This document shows positions 1 to 7,502 of a DNA stretch of 64,000 nucleotides, one piece after another. The stretch's first letter is position 1. Each line of letters begins with the position of its first letter. The DNA is from Bacteriovoracaceae bacterium UBA3083 (GTDB taxonomy: Bacteria; Bdellovibrionota; Bacteriovoracia; Bacteriovoracales; Bacteriovoracaceae): positions 310,001-374,000 of the forward strand of contig DFBJ01000009.1 in NCBI GenBank assembly GCA_002366565.1, read 5' to 3'. A program made the position numbers and the translations under genes. Below the pieces are notes generated by a model. It ran no database searches and had not been told where the DNA came from. It saw nothing but the letters and a program-made list of their open reading frames with translations.

Positions 1-2
1 TA

Positions 3-299
3 CATTGTGTAAAGTCAGGGCAAGAGTGTATAGATTTTTTAAATAGCAAAGAAGGTGAGAGTATTCATATCGTTCTCTGCGATATTAATATGCCTGAGAT
101 GGATGGCTTTGAAGTGCTGACTAGAATTAAAAGAACACTTGAACATATTAAGGTCTTCATGATTTCTGCTTACGATAATGATGATTTTCTTGCTAAGGCC
201 GAAAAACTAGGAAGCGAACAATATTTCACTAAACCAGTAAACTTTCCAAAACTTAAAACAACAATACAAGAGTACTTTCCTGATTATAAAGAGAGCTAA
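3..299 (+). CDS. Response regulator receiver domain (partial, 5' end outside window)
   Basis: The reading frame is open from the window edge, so the N-terminus is missing. What remains is the C-terminal four fifths of a CheY-like receiver: the phospho-acceptor Asp lies in LCDINMPEMDG, the switch Ser in FMISAYD and the invariant Lys in YFTKPVN. The protein stops soon after the domain, with no DNA-binding or GGDEF output visible, so it is a stand-alone receiver or the C-terminal receiver of a larger protein. Its role would be to accept phosphate from a histidine kinase; the kinase is not in view. It overlaps the convergent threonine aldolase gene by four bases. Confidence 0.85.
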   Translation, partial: HCVKSGQECIDFLNSKEGESIHIVLCDINMPEMDGFEVLTRIKRTLEHIKVFMISAYDNDDFLAKAEKLGSEQYFTKPVNFPKLKTTIQEYFPDYKES

Positions 300-1312
300 T
301 TGAACTCGTTAAGCGCACTTTGAACTCTTTTAAGAGTATCTGTTGCAAGATCTAAGTGAGTCACAAATCTAATCGCTTGTTCCCCAAAATGTACTGCTAA
401 TACTTCCTTTGACTTTAAGTAACTTAAAAACTCTTGTGGATCTATAGAGTCTTTCAAATGAAATATCACAATATTTGTTTTTACTGGAATAACTTTTTCA
501 ATAAAGCTGTATTCTTGTAGTAGTGACTCAAACGCCTTGGCCAACAGGTGGTCCTCTTTAAGTCTTTCTATATGATTATCTAAAGCATAAATTCCTGCCT
601 GTGCTAGAAAGCCCGCTTGTCTCATACCACCACCAAGAACTTTTCTAATTCTTCTGGCCTTTCTAATAAATTGCTTACTTCCAAGAAGTAGAGATCCCAC
701 TGGACAGCCCAGACCTTTTGAAAGACATATAGAGATTGAGTCAAAAATAGAACCAAGGTCACTTTCTGAGTAATCTCCTTCAACAATAGCATTAAAGACA
801 CGTGCTCCATCTAAGTGAAGCTTTAGGCCATTTTCATCAACGACTTTCTTTATCTCTTTAAGCTCACTTAGAGAGTAGATATTTCCACCACCTCTATTTG
901 TAGTATTCTCAAGAGAGACAAGTACTGAGACAGGCTTATGAATGTCGTCTGGGTTGATAGAGGACTTAACTTGCTCTGCTGTCATCTTTCCATTTTCTCC
1001 GTCCACAAGCTTTACGCTGGCGCGAGAGTTATGAAAGATACCTCCACCTTCATATTGGTAAATATGAGACTCTTTCTCCACGATGATCTCTTCTAGAGCA
1101 CCAACATGAGCTGAGATCGCTATTTGATTTGTCATCGTCCCTGAAGGGCAAAAGAGAGCATCTTCCATTCCAAAGAGGAGCGCTGCCTTCTCTTGGAGAG
1201 CATTAATACTTGGATCTTCTCCAAAGACATCATCACCAATTGGTGCAGACATCATGGCAGATAACATTTCAGGGGTAGGCTTAGTTACAGTATCACTTCT
1301 TAAATCAATCAT
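296..1312 (-). CDS. ltaE: Low-specificity L-threonine aldolase
   Basis: PLP-dependent fold-type I aldolase that cleaves L-threonine or L-allo-threonine to glycine and acetaldehyde in the cytosol. The whole 338-aa protein matches the family: the N-terminal MIDLRSDTVTKPT signature, the LHLDGAR segment (about residues 165-171) that contacts the cofactor, and the PLP lysine at about K199 in CLSKGLGCPVGS. Length is normal for the family (330-350 aa). It is a single gene, convergent with the receiver-domain gene. Assignment to the family is secure; substrate stereospecificity cannot be read from sequence. Confidence 0.93.
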   Translation of the reverse strand: MIDLRSDTVTKPTPEMLSAMMSAPIGDDVFGEDPSINALQEKAALLFGMEDALFCPSGTMTNQIAISAHVGALEEIIVEKESHIYQYEGGGIFHNSRASVKLVDGENGKMTAEQVKSSINPDDIHKPVSVLVSLENTTNRGGGNIYSLSELKEIKKVVDENGLKLHLDGARVFNAIVEGDYSESDLGSIFDSISICLSKGLGCPVGSLLLGSKQFIRKARRIRKVLGGGMRQAGFLAQAGIYALDNHIERLKEDHLLAKAFESLLQEYSFIEKVIPVKTNIVIFHLKDSIDPQEFLSYLKSKEVLAVHFGEQAIRFVTHLDLATDTLKRVQSALNEFN

Positions 1313-1359
1313 AAGAAAATACTACTTGATCTGTATTTATATAACAATGAAAGTTCTTA

Positions 1360-1380
1360 GGCCCTGTTGAACAAGGGCCC
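1360..1380 (-). terminator. GGCCCT/AGGGCC hairpin
   Basis: Perfect inverted repeat GGCCCT-N9-AGGGCC immediately downstream of the minus-strand metalloprotease gene. There is no long T-run, so termination efficiency is uncertain. The same GGGCC-type stem recurs at many gene ends in this window. Confidence 0.5.
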
Positions 1381-1385
1381 AGGTT

Positions 1386-2351
1386 TTAGTCTACTTTTAC
1401 TTTTGTTGAAAGTAGTCTTGGCTTCAGTCCATGGAATGATCTAAATTTAAACTTTATATCTAAATCTCTCTTCTCAGTTCTAATATCGCCATTGAGTTTT
1501 TGGCAGTAAATATCAACCCAGTAACCAATACTAATCCTAGTGGTATAGTCAGTCACAATTGGTCTTTCCCAGTGTCCATTTGTTAGATTAAATCCATAGA
1601 TAGACTCATTCTGAGCACATTCAAGCTCATCAAAAACTTTATTATTTAAGCTTTGTGTCTTTCCTCTAAAGTTATAACTAAGGCTTGAGCTAATATAGTT
1701 ACTCTCTGTTGAAAAGAGTCTTACTTCTAGTGGAGTATCTTTCATTTCAAACTTTAAAATTTTGAAATTTGAGTTCCACATATTTCTAACTTTAGCACCT
1801 AGTTGATCAAGGATACTGTGATTAGCAATACCAACTTGATGTCCTAATTCGTGTACAAGGATACTAATCATTGTTGGAATATCATTACTAATTTCTTCGG
1901 CCATATCAAGATTGATAAAGATCTGGCTATTTGATGTGAATCCTGTTTTTGCAATTCTTGGAGTTTGATCTTCTTCAGATTTAAAGAAACCATCAGCAAT
2001 CTCTTCGTTTACAAAAATAAGAGGCTGTACTTGATCTACCTTGTCTATATAGACTTGATTGATCTCTCTTAGAAGTGAAGTTTCTTGAGCAGTTATATCG
2101 CATTCATAGTTATTCAAACAATGTTGAATAGCTGTTTGGATACTGTAGTAAGCAGACATGAAGTTCTGCTCTATAAGTCCACCGCCGTTTCCAACGATAT
2201 CTCCTGAGCCTAATCTTCCAAATATAGGTGCAGTTACTCTCGCAAATTGAAGATCTAGTTGCTCTCTTTGAGCATCCGAAAGTCTTATCAATTCAGCTGA
2301 TAAAGTAACTTTTGAAATAAGTAATAAAATTAAAATCGTGGTGTGCTTCAT
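1386..2351 (-). CDS. Secreted HELGH metalloprotease-like protein
   Basis: A 321-aa protein with a cleavable signal peptide (hydrophobic residues 5-19, ending TLSA). A zinc-protease motif HELGHQVGIANH is seen at about residues 167-178: two His and the catalytic Glu, with a possible third ligand one residue later than in the strict metzincin spacing. The rest shows no family I recognise, so the protein may be a peptidase or an inactive binding relative. It lies 8 bp downstream of a TIGR02147-family gene on the same strand and is probably co-transcribed. The same pairing occurs at 14253-16803, which suggests a functional link between regulator and secreted protease. Confidence 0.75.
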   Translation of the reverse strand: MKHTTILILLLISKVTLSAELIRLSDAQREQLDLQFARVTAPIFGRLGSGDIVGNGGGLIEQNFMSAYYSIQTAIQHCLNNYECDITAQETSLLREINQVYIDKVDQVQPLIFVNEEIADGFFKSEEDQTPRIAKTGFTSNSQIFINLDMAEEISNDIPTMISILVHELGHQVGIANHSILDQLGAKVRNMWNSNFKILKFEMKDTPLEVRLFSTESNYISSSLSYNFRGKTQSLNNKVFDELECAQNESIYGFNLTNGHWERPIVTDYTTRISIGYWVDIYCQKLNGDIRTEKRDLDIKFKFRSFHGLKPRLLSTKVKVD

Positions 2352-2359
2352 TTAATTTC

Positions 2360-3217
2360 CTAGTGTTTTATGACTTCACGTGTATGTCTGAAAAATTGCA
2401 TATTCAACTGATACAGATCATCTGCTTCAGTTGTTGAGAACTTCTCATTAAAGTCTTTGATAAATTCGAAAATATATTTTTTAGCAGCGTCAACTTCCTC
2501 TGGTTTTACTCTCATTGTGACAGAAGTCACTTGTCTTTCTTTTACTGATTGTTCGTCAATAGCTTCTAGTGCTCTATTGATCATTCCAAAGTGATGTCTC
2601 TTAATAGCAGAGCTTGGAACATCGTTAGTCGTCAGTAGACCTTCTTTTAATACTATAAGTTTCCCATTCTCGTCACGACCGATCGTTTCCATTTCGAGCA
2701 TGATATTTAGGGCGTTTTTTATTTGTGATGGTGTTACTTTCTTTCTTAACTTCTTGAAAATCCAATCTTCATCTTCAATAAAGTTTGGAGTCGAGATTAA
2801 TTGTTTAATTGCTAGGAAGTACCATTCGCTAATTGCTGAAAATTCTTTTAGCCCTAGTGATATAGAAGTAGAACCTGCATTTAACTCAGCGATTTTTTCT
2901 AAAATCTCTTTTGTATCTTTCTTTTTCTTTGTAGCTTTTTCTAATTGAACAAGAAGCGTTAGATATTGCTTCTCTTTCATTGTCATTTCTAAATCTTCAG
3001 CAAGTGAATTAAGCATATCGAAACTAGGGGAGCGTTGTCCCTTGATTACCATTGTTAATGAGCTTGGAGATTTATAACCTAGGCGATTTGCCCAAGATTG
3101 AAGGTTGTTTGATGTATGCGAATAGAGTCCATCAGGCATTCCTACCTTAATGAGATAATCTCGATAATCATCGAAATCAAATAGTGAAATTCTTGGCTGT
3201 TCTACCGTTTCTTTCAT
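2360..3217 (-). CDS. TIGR02147 family protein (putative regulator)
   Basis: A 285-aa protein of the TIGR02147 family, which is enriched in Bdellovibrio-like predators and Fibrobacter. The N-terminus has the typical FDFDDYRDYL start. An HTH-like segment follows (about residues 38-75, NRLGYKSPSSLTMVIKGQRSP), then a helical middle, and a C-terminal part containing SVTMRVKPEEV and ending in a helix. The family has no established biochemical role; the HTH suggests DNA binding. It is the first gene of a two-gene unit with the secreted HELGH protein. The second family member in this window is at 15964. Confidence 0.85.
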   Translation of the reverse strand: MKETVEQPRISLFDFDDYRDYLIKVGMPDGLYSHTSNNLQSWANRLGYKSPSSLTMVIKGQRSPSFDMLNSLAEDLEMTMKEKQYLTLLVQLEKATKKKKDTKEILEKIAELNAGSTSISLGLKEFSAISEWYFLAIKQLISTPNFIEDEDWIFKKLRKKVTPSQIKNALNIMLEMETIGRDENGKLIVLKEGLLTTNDVPSSAIKRHHFGMINRALEAIDEQSVKERQVTSVTMRVKPEEVDAAKKYIFEFIKDFNEKFSTTEADDLYQLNMQFFRHTREVIKH

Positions 3218-3240
3218 AACTCTCTTTTGTTTTTTATACT

Positions 3241-3268
3241 AAAAAAGGCCCTTCTTGCGAAGGACCCT
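3241..3268 (-). terminator. Rho-independent terminator of the 3287-3799 gene
   Basis: On the minus strand a GGTCCTTC-GCAA-GAAGGGCC stem-loop is followed by six T residues. It sits 19 bp downstream of the stop codon, a good intrinsic terminator. Confidence 0.8.
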
Positions 3269-3286
3269 TAACACACTACTTATATA

Positions 3287-3799
3287 TTATTCGCAATCTT
3301 CGATTGAATAAGTTTTTGTGAAAAGCTTTCTACCAGTTCTGTCACTTCTGTCGCTTCCGCCTCTTTTGATAGCGTGAACGTCAACATCGTGTGAAAGTGG
3401 AAGAGTGTAGTTGTAAGTTTCGTAAGAAACACAAACTCTGTGACCGTTATCTCTTGATCCTCTTCTTTCCCATTTAGTACATCTTTCTCTTGTACCTTCG
3501 ATAGCTGCTACACCGTAGTAATCAACTTCTCTTTTACATTCTCTTCTGTCGTTACTTCCGTAAGTTCTTCCCCACTCAACACATTTGCTGATTGCTTTCT
3601 TAGTCTTAAGAACTTCACCTTCTTTACATACGAAAAACGCAGAAGTCATAGGCCCGTTATCAAGCTTAACTGATGGTTCTTTGAAAGTTACTTTTGTGAA
3701 GTGTTTCTTGATTGTTGACCAAGAATCAGATGCTGTTGGCGTGTGAGCCGAAACAGATGATGCCATTACGATTGCTGCAAGGATAAAAAGTTTTTTCAT
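3287..3799 (-). CDS. Secreted hypothetical protein, Arg/Cys-rich
   Basis: 170 aa with a clear Sec signal peptide (MKKLFILAAIVMASSVSA). The mature part is basic and contains several Cys residues (FVCKEG, SKCVEW, RECKRE, RERCTKW, HRVCVSY, IEDCE) that could form disulfides in the periplasm or outside the cell. A good ribosome binding site (GGAG) precedes the ATG and an intrinsic terminator follows, so it is an expressed single gene. I recognise no family. Confidence 0.75.
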   Translation of the reverse strand: MKKLFILAAIVMASSVSAHTPTASDSWSTIKKHFTKVTFKEPSVKLDNGPMTSAFFVCKEGEVLKTKKAISKCVEWGRTYGSNDRRECKREVDYYGVAAIEGTRERCTKWERRGSRDNGHRVCVSYETYNYTLPLSHDVDVHAIKRGGSDRSDRTGRKLFTKTYSIEDCE

Positions 3800-4074
3800 T
3801 TTGATCTCCTAAATTAGTTAGTTAATGTTCTTTCGAACTGTGTTTCAAATCTGAGACAAAACTAACTTTCAAGATTTATTTCGTAAATTGAAATTCACAA
3901 GATGTTTAACAAACATTTCACAACTTGTGAAATAGGAATGTGTAAATTATGTTTATACAGCTTTTCAGTAACTTAGCACTTTAGCTTATGAAAATTAGAT
4001 AAGTTATAGACATTTATTAGCGTTGACCACTAGGGCCATGGTGGATAAATTCACAAAAAAAAAGAGGATTTTTC

Positions 4075-4572
4075 ATGAATTTTAAGTCTTTAGTTATATT
4101 TTTTACTCTAATAATGAGCTTTTCTGCTAGTGCATCAATTGGAAAAGAAGATCTGGTAGCTACCATTAAAGGAAGATACGTTCTTCAAACAAGTGAGTCC
4201 GGAGATATACACTTTCTACTTCGCTCAAGTGGTAAGCTAGAGGTAGTTGAATCTGATTGGTATAGCTCTTCTGAATCTATAGCTTCTTACCCTGCAAAGA
4301 TAAGTATTGAGCAAGGTGATAATGGGCTACTAAGAGGACTGCCTGTTGCACATCTTATCTTCTCTGAAGGCTCTGATGAGCAGGTCGTTGATTATCATAT
4401 TCTTTTAACTGCAGAACAAAATTGGGATAGAAGAGATCCAGTGGTAAGACTCTTAACAACTTTTGTCTTAGAGAATGATGGACCTAACCAAGTTGCCTCA
4501 GTTATCTCAAAAGAAAAGATGAAGTTACTTAAGTACGATTCCCGATCTAAGAAATTCATAATAATTAAATAA
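4075..4572 (+). CDS. Secreted hypothetical protein
   Basis: 165 aa, signal peptide MNFKSLVIFFTLIMSFSASA, then a soluble periplasmic domain that looks like mixed beta strands. Preceded by GAGGA at proper distance and followed 5 bp after the stop by an intrinsic terminator, so it is a monocistronic gene. No motif allows a function to be proposed. Confidence 0.75.
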   Translation: MNFKSLVIFFTLIMSFSASASIGKEDLVATIKGRYVLQTSESGDIHFLLRSSGKLEVVESDWYSSSESIASYPAKISIEQGDNGLLRGLPVAHLIFSEGSDEQVVDYHILLTAEQNWDRRDPVVRLLTTFVLENDGPNQVASVISKEKMKLLKYDSRSKKFIIIK

Positions 4573-4577
4573 CTAAG

Positions 4578-4604
4578 AACCTTCTACATAGAAGGTTTTT
4601 TTTT
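4578..4604 (+). terminator. Intrinsic terminator
   Basis: AACCTTC-TACATA-GAAGGTT stem-loop followed by a run of T, just after the stop of the 4075-4572 gene. Confidence 0.88.
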
Positions 4605-4655
4605 ACCTGCATTAGTTATAAAATAGCCTAGTTAAAAAATTAATCTGGAGATCAT

Positions 4656-5246
4656 ATGAAAAACAAACTTGGTTATATAGGAGCTTTTACTTTAGGAGCG
4701 ATCTTTTCTTGCTCTATTACTTATACAGTAATGAATAACTCTATTGAGGCCGAAAGAGCAGAGATGGTTAAGATTAGAAAAGAAATTAAAAAGTTAAATC
4801 AAGGAATCAATATTCCAAACTTCTTTGCTGACTTTGATGACAAGTTTGCAGATATAAAGAAACAATTTGATAAAGAAGTTGCTGAGGCCGAAGAAAATGC
4901 GAAAAATGCTTCATCTTTCTTTGGTGGAATCGCAAAAGGAATTCAAACACTAAGTAGTGGCTTTTCAGCTGGTAGTATTTCTGAAAGACAAGACGATCAA
5001 TTCTACTACTATGATGTAGAAGTAGGCTCTTCTGATAAGAATGAAATCAATGTTCAAGTAGAAGATGGAGACTTAATCGTTTCAGGAACTATTGTTAGTG
5101 AAGATAATTCAGGATCTGTCACAAGCTCATTTAGATCTTCATTTAACCAATCTAGAACTCTTCCACAGGGTGTTGATCAAGATAATTTTAAATTAGATCA
5201 TGATAAAGAAAAAGGGATCTTAACTATAAAGTTCTCAAAAATCTGA
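4656..5246 (+). CDS. Membrane-anchored Hsp20/alpha-crystallin-like protein
   Basis: 196 aa. The N-terminal hydrophobic segment (about residues 5-27) is a signal anchor or uncleaved signal. A charged helical or coiled stretch follows (about 30-75), then a C-terminal beta domain (about 100-196) with the Hsp20 layout: FYYYDVEVG, EINVQVEDGDLIVSG, the SRTLPQGVDQDNF loop and KGILTIKF at the end. Family knowledge: Hsp20 proteins are ATP-independent holdases, usually cytosolic. Inference: here the chaperone domain would face the periplasm. The RBS CTGGAG precedes ATG. Hsp20 similarity rests on pattern only. Confidence 0.65.
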   Translation: MKNKLGYIGAFTLGAIFSCSITYTVMNNSIEAERAEMVKIRKEIKKLNQGINIPNFFADFDDKFADIKKQFDKEVAEAEENAKNASSFFGGIAKGIQTLSSGFSAGSISERQDDQFYYYDVEVGSSDKNEINVQVEDGDLIVSGTIVSEDNSGSVTSSFRSSFNQSRTLPQGVDQDNFKLDHDKEKGILTIKFSKI

Positions 5247-5286
5247 AAGAGAGGGGAGAGAGACCTCCCTTCCAGATTATGAAAGT

Positions 5287-5937
5287 TTACTCAACCAAGT
5301 AAACGTCGGCATTTCTTAAATAATTCAATAATTTTTCATTAAAGTCCGCAGGGACTGAATCTTGCACATAGGATTGCTCCATATGTGCAAGAGCTATTGT
5401 ATTTAGCTTTGGATAGTTAGCTAGAATCTTAGTTTGGAAATAATCATCTAGAAACTTTGTCCTTTGTAGGACTGGGAGTATACAGGTATCGGTGAGAGTG
5501 AAACCTGAAGGATTGAATGTTGAACCTCCTGAAGCATGTTCTTCAAGTCGTCCAAGTTGAATTTTAAATAATTCAATATTTTTTTCATAACTTTCTTTTT
5601 CCTTTGCGGACATTGCCGCGAATTGAGTCATTGTTAGGGCGGAACAATACTCGGACCAGGCCTTGAGCTTGGCCTTCTCTAGAGGATCTTCTGGGAGAAA
5701 TTCTCCTCCGGTAATCTCGTCTAGAAATTCATTGATGATAGAACTTTCAAAAATAACTTCATCATCAACTTTTAAGCAGGGTACCTTTCCAAGAGGAGAA
5801 ACTTTTAGAAACCACTCAGGCTTATTCTTTAAGTCGATGTGTGTAACTTTGTGTGTAATGTCTTTCTTCAAAAGAGTAATTATTGACCTTTGAACGAATG
5901 GGCATAAATCAAAGCTTATAAGTTCTAGGGTTTTCAC
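5287..5937 (-). CDS. Glutathione S-transferase family protein
   Basis: 216 aa cytosolic protein. The N-terminal thioredoxin-like domain has a CPFVQR motif at about residues 13-18 (Cys-type, as in GSTO/Grx-like GSTs), the cis-Pro loop KVPCLKV and the ESSIINEFLDE segment that binds the gamma-glutamyl group. The C-terminal half is the usual all-helical GST domain. It starts at GTG behind AAAGGAG. Substrate is unknown. The Cys active site suggests thiol transferase or dehalogenase-type activity rather than classical conjugation. Confidence 0.85.
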   Translation of the reverse strand: MKTLELISFDLCPFVQRSIITLLKKDITHKVTHIDLKNKPEWFLKVSPLGKVPCLKVDDEVIFESSIINEFLDEITGGEFLPEDPLEKAKLKAWSEYCSALTMTQFAAMSAKEKESYEKNIELFKIQLGRLEEHASGGSTFNPSGFTLTDTCILPVLQRTKFLDDYFQTKILANYPKLNTIALAHMEQSYVQDSVPADFNEKLLNYLRNADVYLVE

Positions 5938-6056
5938 TTTTTCTCCTTTCGAAAATCTAAAATAAGTATAGGAAAGTTAAAGTTAGGCAGTGTTATGTCT
6001 AAGTAATTCGTTTGTTAAGATTGTGCAAAGTTCTTTAGTGGTGTTATAACTTTTCT

Positions 6057-7403
6057 ATGAAAGCACGATTGACGCAAGGGGATATCGGTAGTCAATTAGT
6101 CTCTCTCGCAGGGCCTATGATATTCGGTGTATTCTCAATAATCATATTTAATCTGGTCGACACTTATTACATTGGTAAACTCGGACATAGAGAACTGGCA
6201 GCAGTTGCCTTTACTTTTCCTATTCCTCTTATTGTAGGAGCAGTTGCCTTTGGTATTGGTATTGCCGCAACTTCATTTGTCTCCATGGCACTAGGCTCTG
6301 GAAGATCTGATGAGGTGTCTCGCTATGCTACTGATAGTATTTCAATGGTTGTTCTTCTTGGACTTATCTTAGTTGTAGTGGGCGAGCTAACTATAGAGCC
6401 TCTATTTCTCTTTATGGGAGCACCTAAAGATCTTATTCCAATGATCGCTGAATATATGCGAGTCTGGTATCTCTCTATTCCTCTTATTGTTGTTCCTATG
6501 ACAGGAAATAGTATTATTAGAGCAATGGGAAATACAAAGTTTCCAGCAATGGTTATGGCGGTGGCTGGACTTGGAAACTTTATCTTTGATCCAATCTTTA
6601 TTTTTGGCCTCGGTCCAATTCCAGCAATGGGACTTAAAGGTGCGGCAGTGGCCACGGCACTTTCAAGGTTCTTCACTTTAATTGCAGCGGTCTATGTTTT
6701 AAAAAGAAAGTACAATGTTCTAACAAGTCCTTTTATACCTCTTAGAAAACTTTTAAATAACTGGCGCAAAATCACGCAAGTAGCATTCCCTGCTTTTTTA
6801 AATAATCTAGTAAACCCAATTGCTATGCTTGTACTGACTAAGCTTGTGGCCTCTCATGGAGAGATCATTGTGGCAGGTTTTGGAGTAGGAACAAGAATTG
6901 AAGCACTCTTTTCAATTGTTCTAATAGGTATTGCTGCTTCTCTCTCTCCATTTGTAGGACAGAACTATGGGGCGAAGAAATACTCTAGAATCAAGACAGC
7001 TTTATTTATGGCAAATAAATACTCTTCAATATGGATCTTCATTTGTGGAGTCTTATTAATGTTCTTCTCTAAAAACTTAGTATCTGTCTTTAACGACAAT
7101 CCTGAAGTTATTGAAGTTGCCAGTACTTACTTAAAAATTATGATCTTCTCAATCATCGGACTTGCTCTTATGCAAAACTCCGTGGCCTCACATAATTCTA
7201 TTGGAAAGTCGAAGATCTCACTGCTTATCAATCTGCTAAGAATCTTCCTCATTCACATTCCTCTCGCTGTAGTTCTTGGAAATGTCTATTCTTACGAGGG
7301 AATTTATTGGGCCGGATTTATCGCCAATATCCTAGGTGGAGTAATTGGAACGTACTTCTTAATCAAGCTCGTTAAGAGTTTTCCAGTAGATAGCTCAGTA
7401 TAA
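6057..7403 (+). CDS. MATE family multidrug/Na+ antiporter
   Basis: 448-aa inner-membrane protein with about 12 transmembrane segments and two homologous halves, normal for the family. Conserved features include the N-terminal GDIGSQLVSLAGPMI, the DTYYIGKLG segment at the end of TM1-2, and the EALFSIVLIGIAASLSPFVGQNYGA block opening the second half. Members export cationic drugs or metabolites in exchange for Na+ or H+. Single gene with its own upstream region; a short GTGTCT/AGACAC hairpin follows the stop. Confidence 0.92.
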   Translation: MKARLTQGDIGSQLVSLAGPMIFGVFSIIIFNLVDTYYIGKLGHRELAAVAFTFPIPLIVGAVAFGIGIAATSFVSMALGSGRSDEVSRYATDSISMVVLLGLILVVVGELTIEPLFLFMGAPKDLIPMIAEYMRVWYLSIPLIVVPMTGNSIIRAMGNTKFPAMVMAVAGLGNFIFDPIFIFGLGPIPAMGLKGAAVATALSRFFTLIAAVYVLKRKYNVLTSPFIPLRKLLNNWRKITQVAFPAFLNNLVNPIAMLVLTKLVASHGEIIVAGFGVGTRIEALFSIVLIGIAASLSPFVGQNYGAKKYSRIKTALFMANKYSSIWIFICGVLLMFFSKNLVSVFNDNPEVIEVASTYLKIMIFSIIGLALMQNSVASHNSIGKSKISLLINLLRIFLIHIPLAVVLGNVYSYEGIYWAGFIANILGGVIGTYFLIKLVKSFPVDSSV

Positions 7404-7423
7404 GTGTCTAATTTACAGACACT
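7402..7423 (+). terminator. Small hairpin after the MATE gene
   Basis: AGTGTCT-AATTTAC-AGACACT inverted repeat overlapping the stop of the MATE gene. It has no T-run, so it may be a weak terminator or an mRNA 3' stabiliser. Confidence 0.4.
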
Positions 7424-7502
7424 TAAGCTTTGCAAATAATACATACCTGAATAAAAATACCCCCACAAATGCTATAGTGTCCCAAACTCATTAGGAGCAT
7501 TT

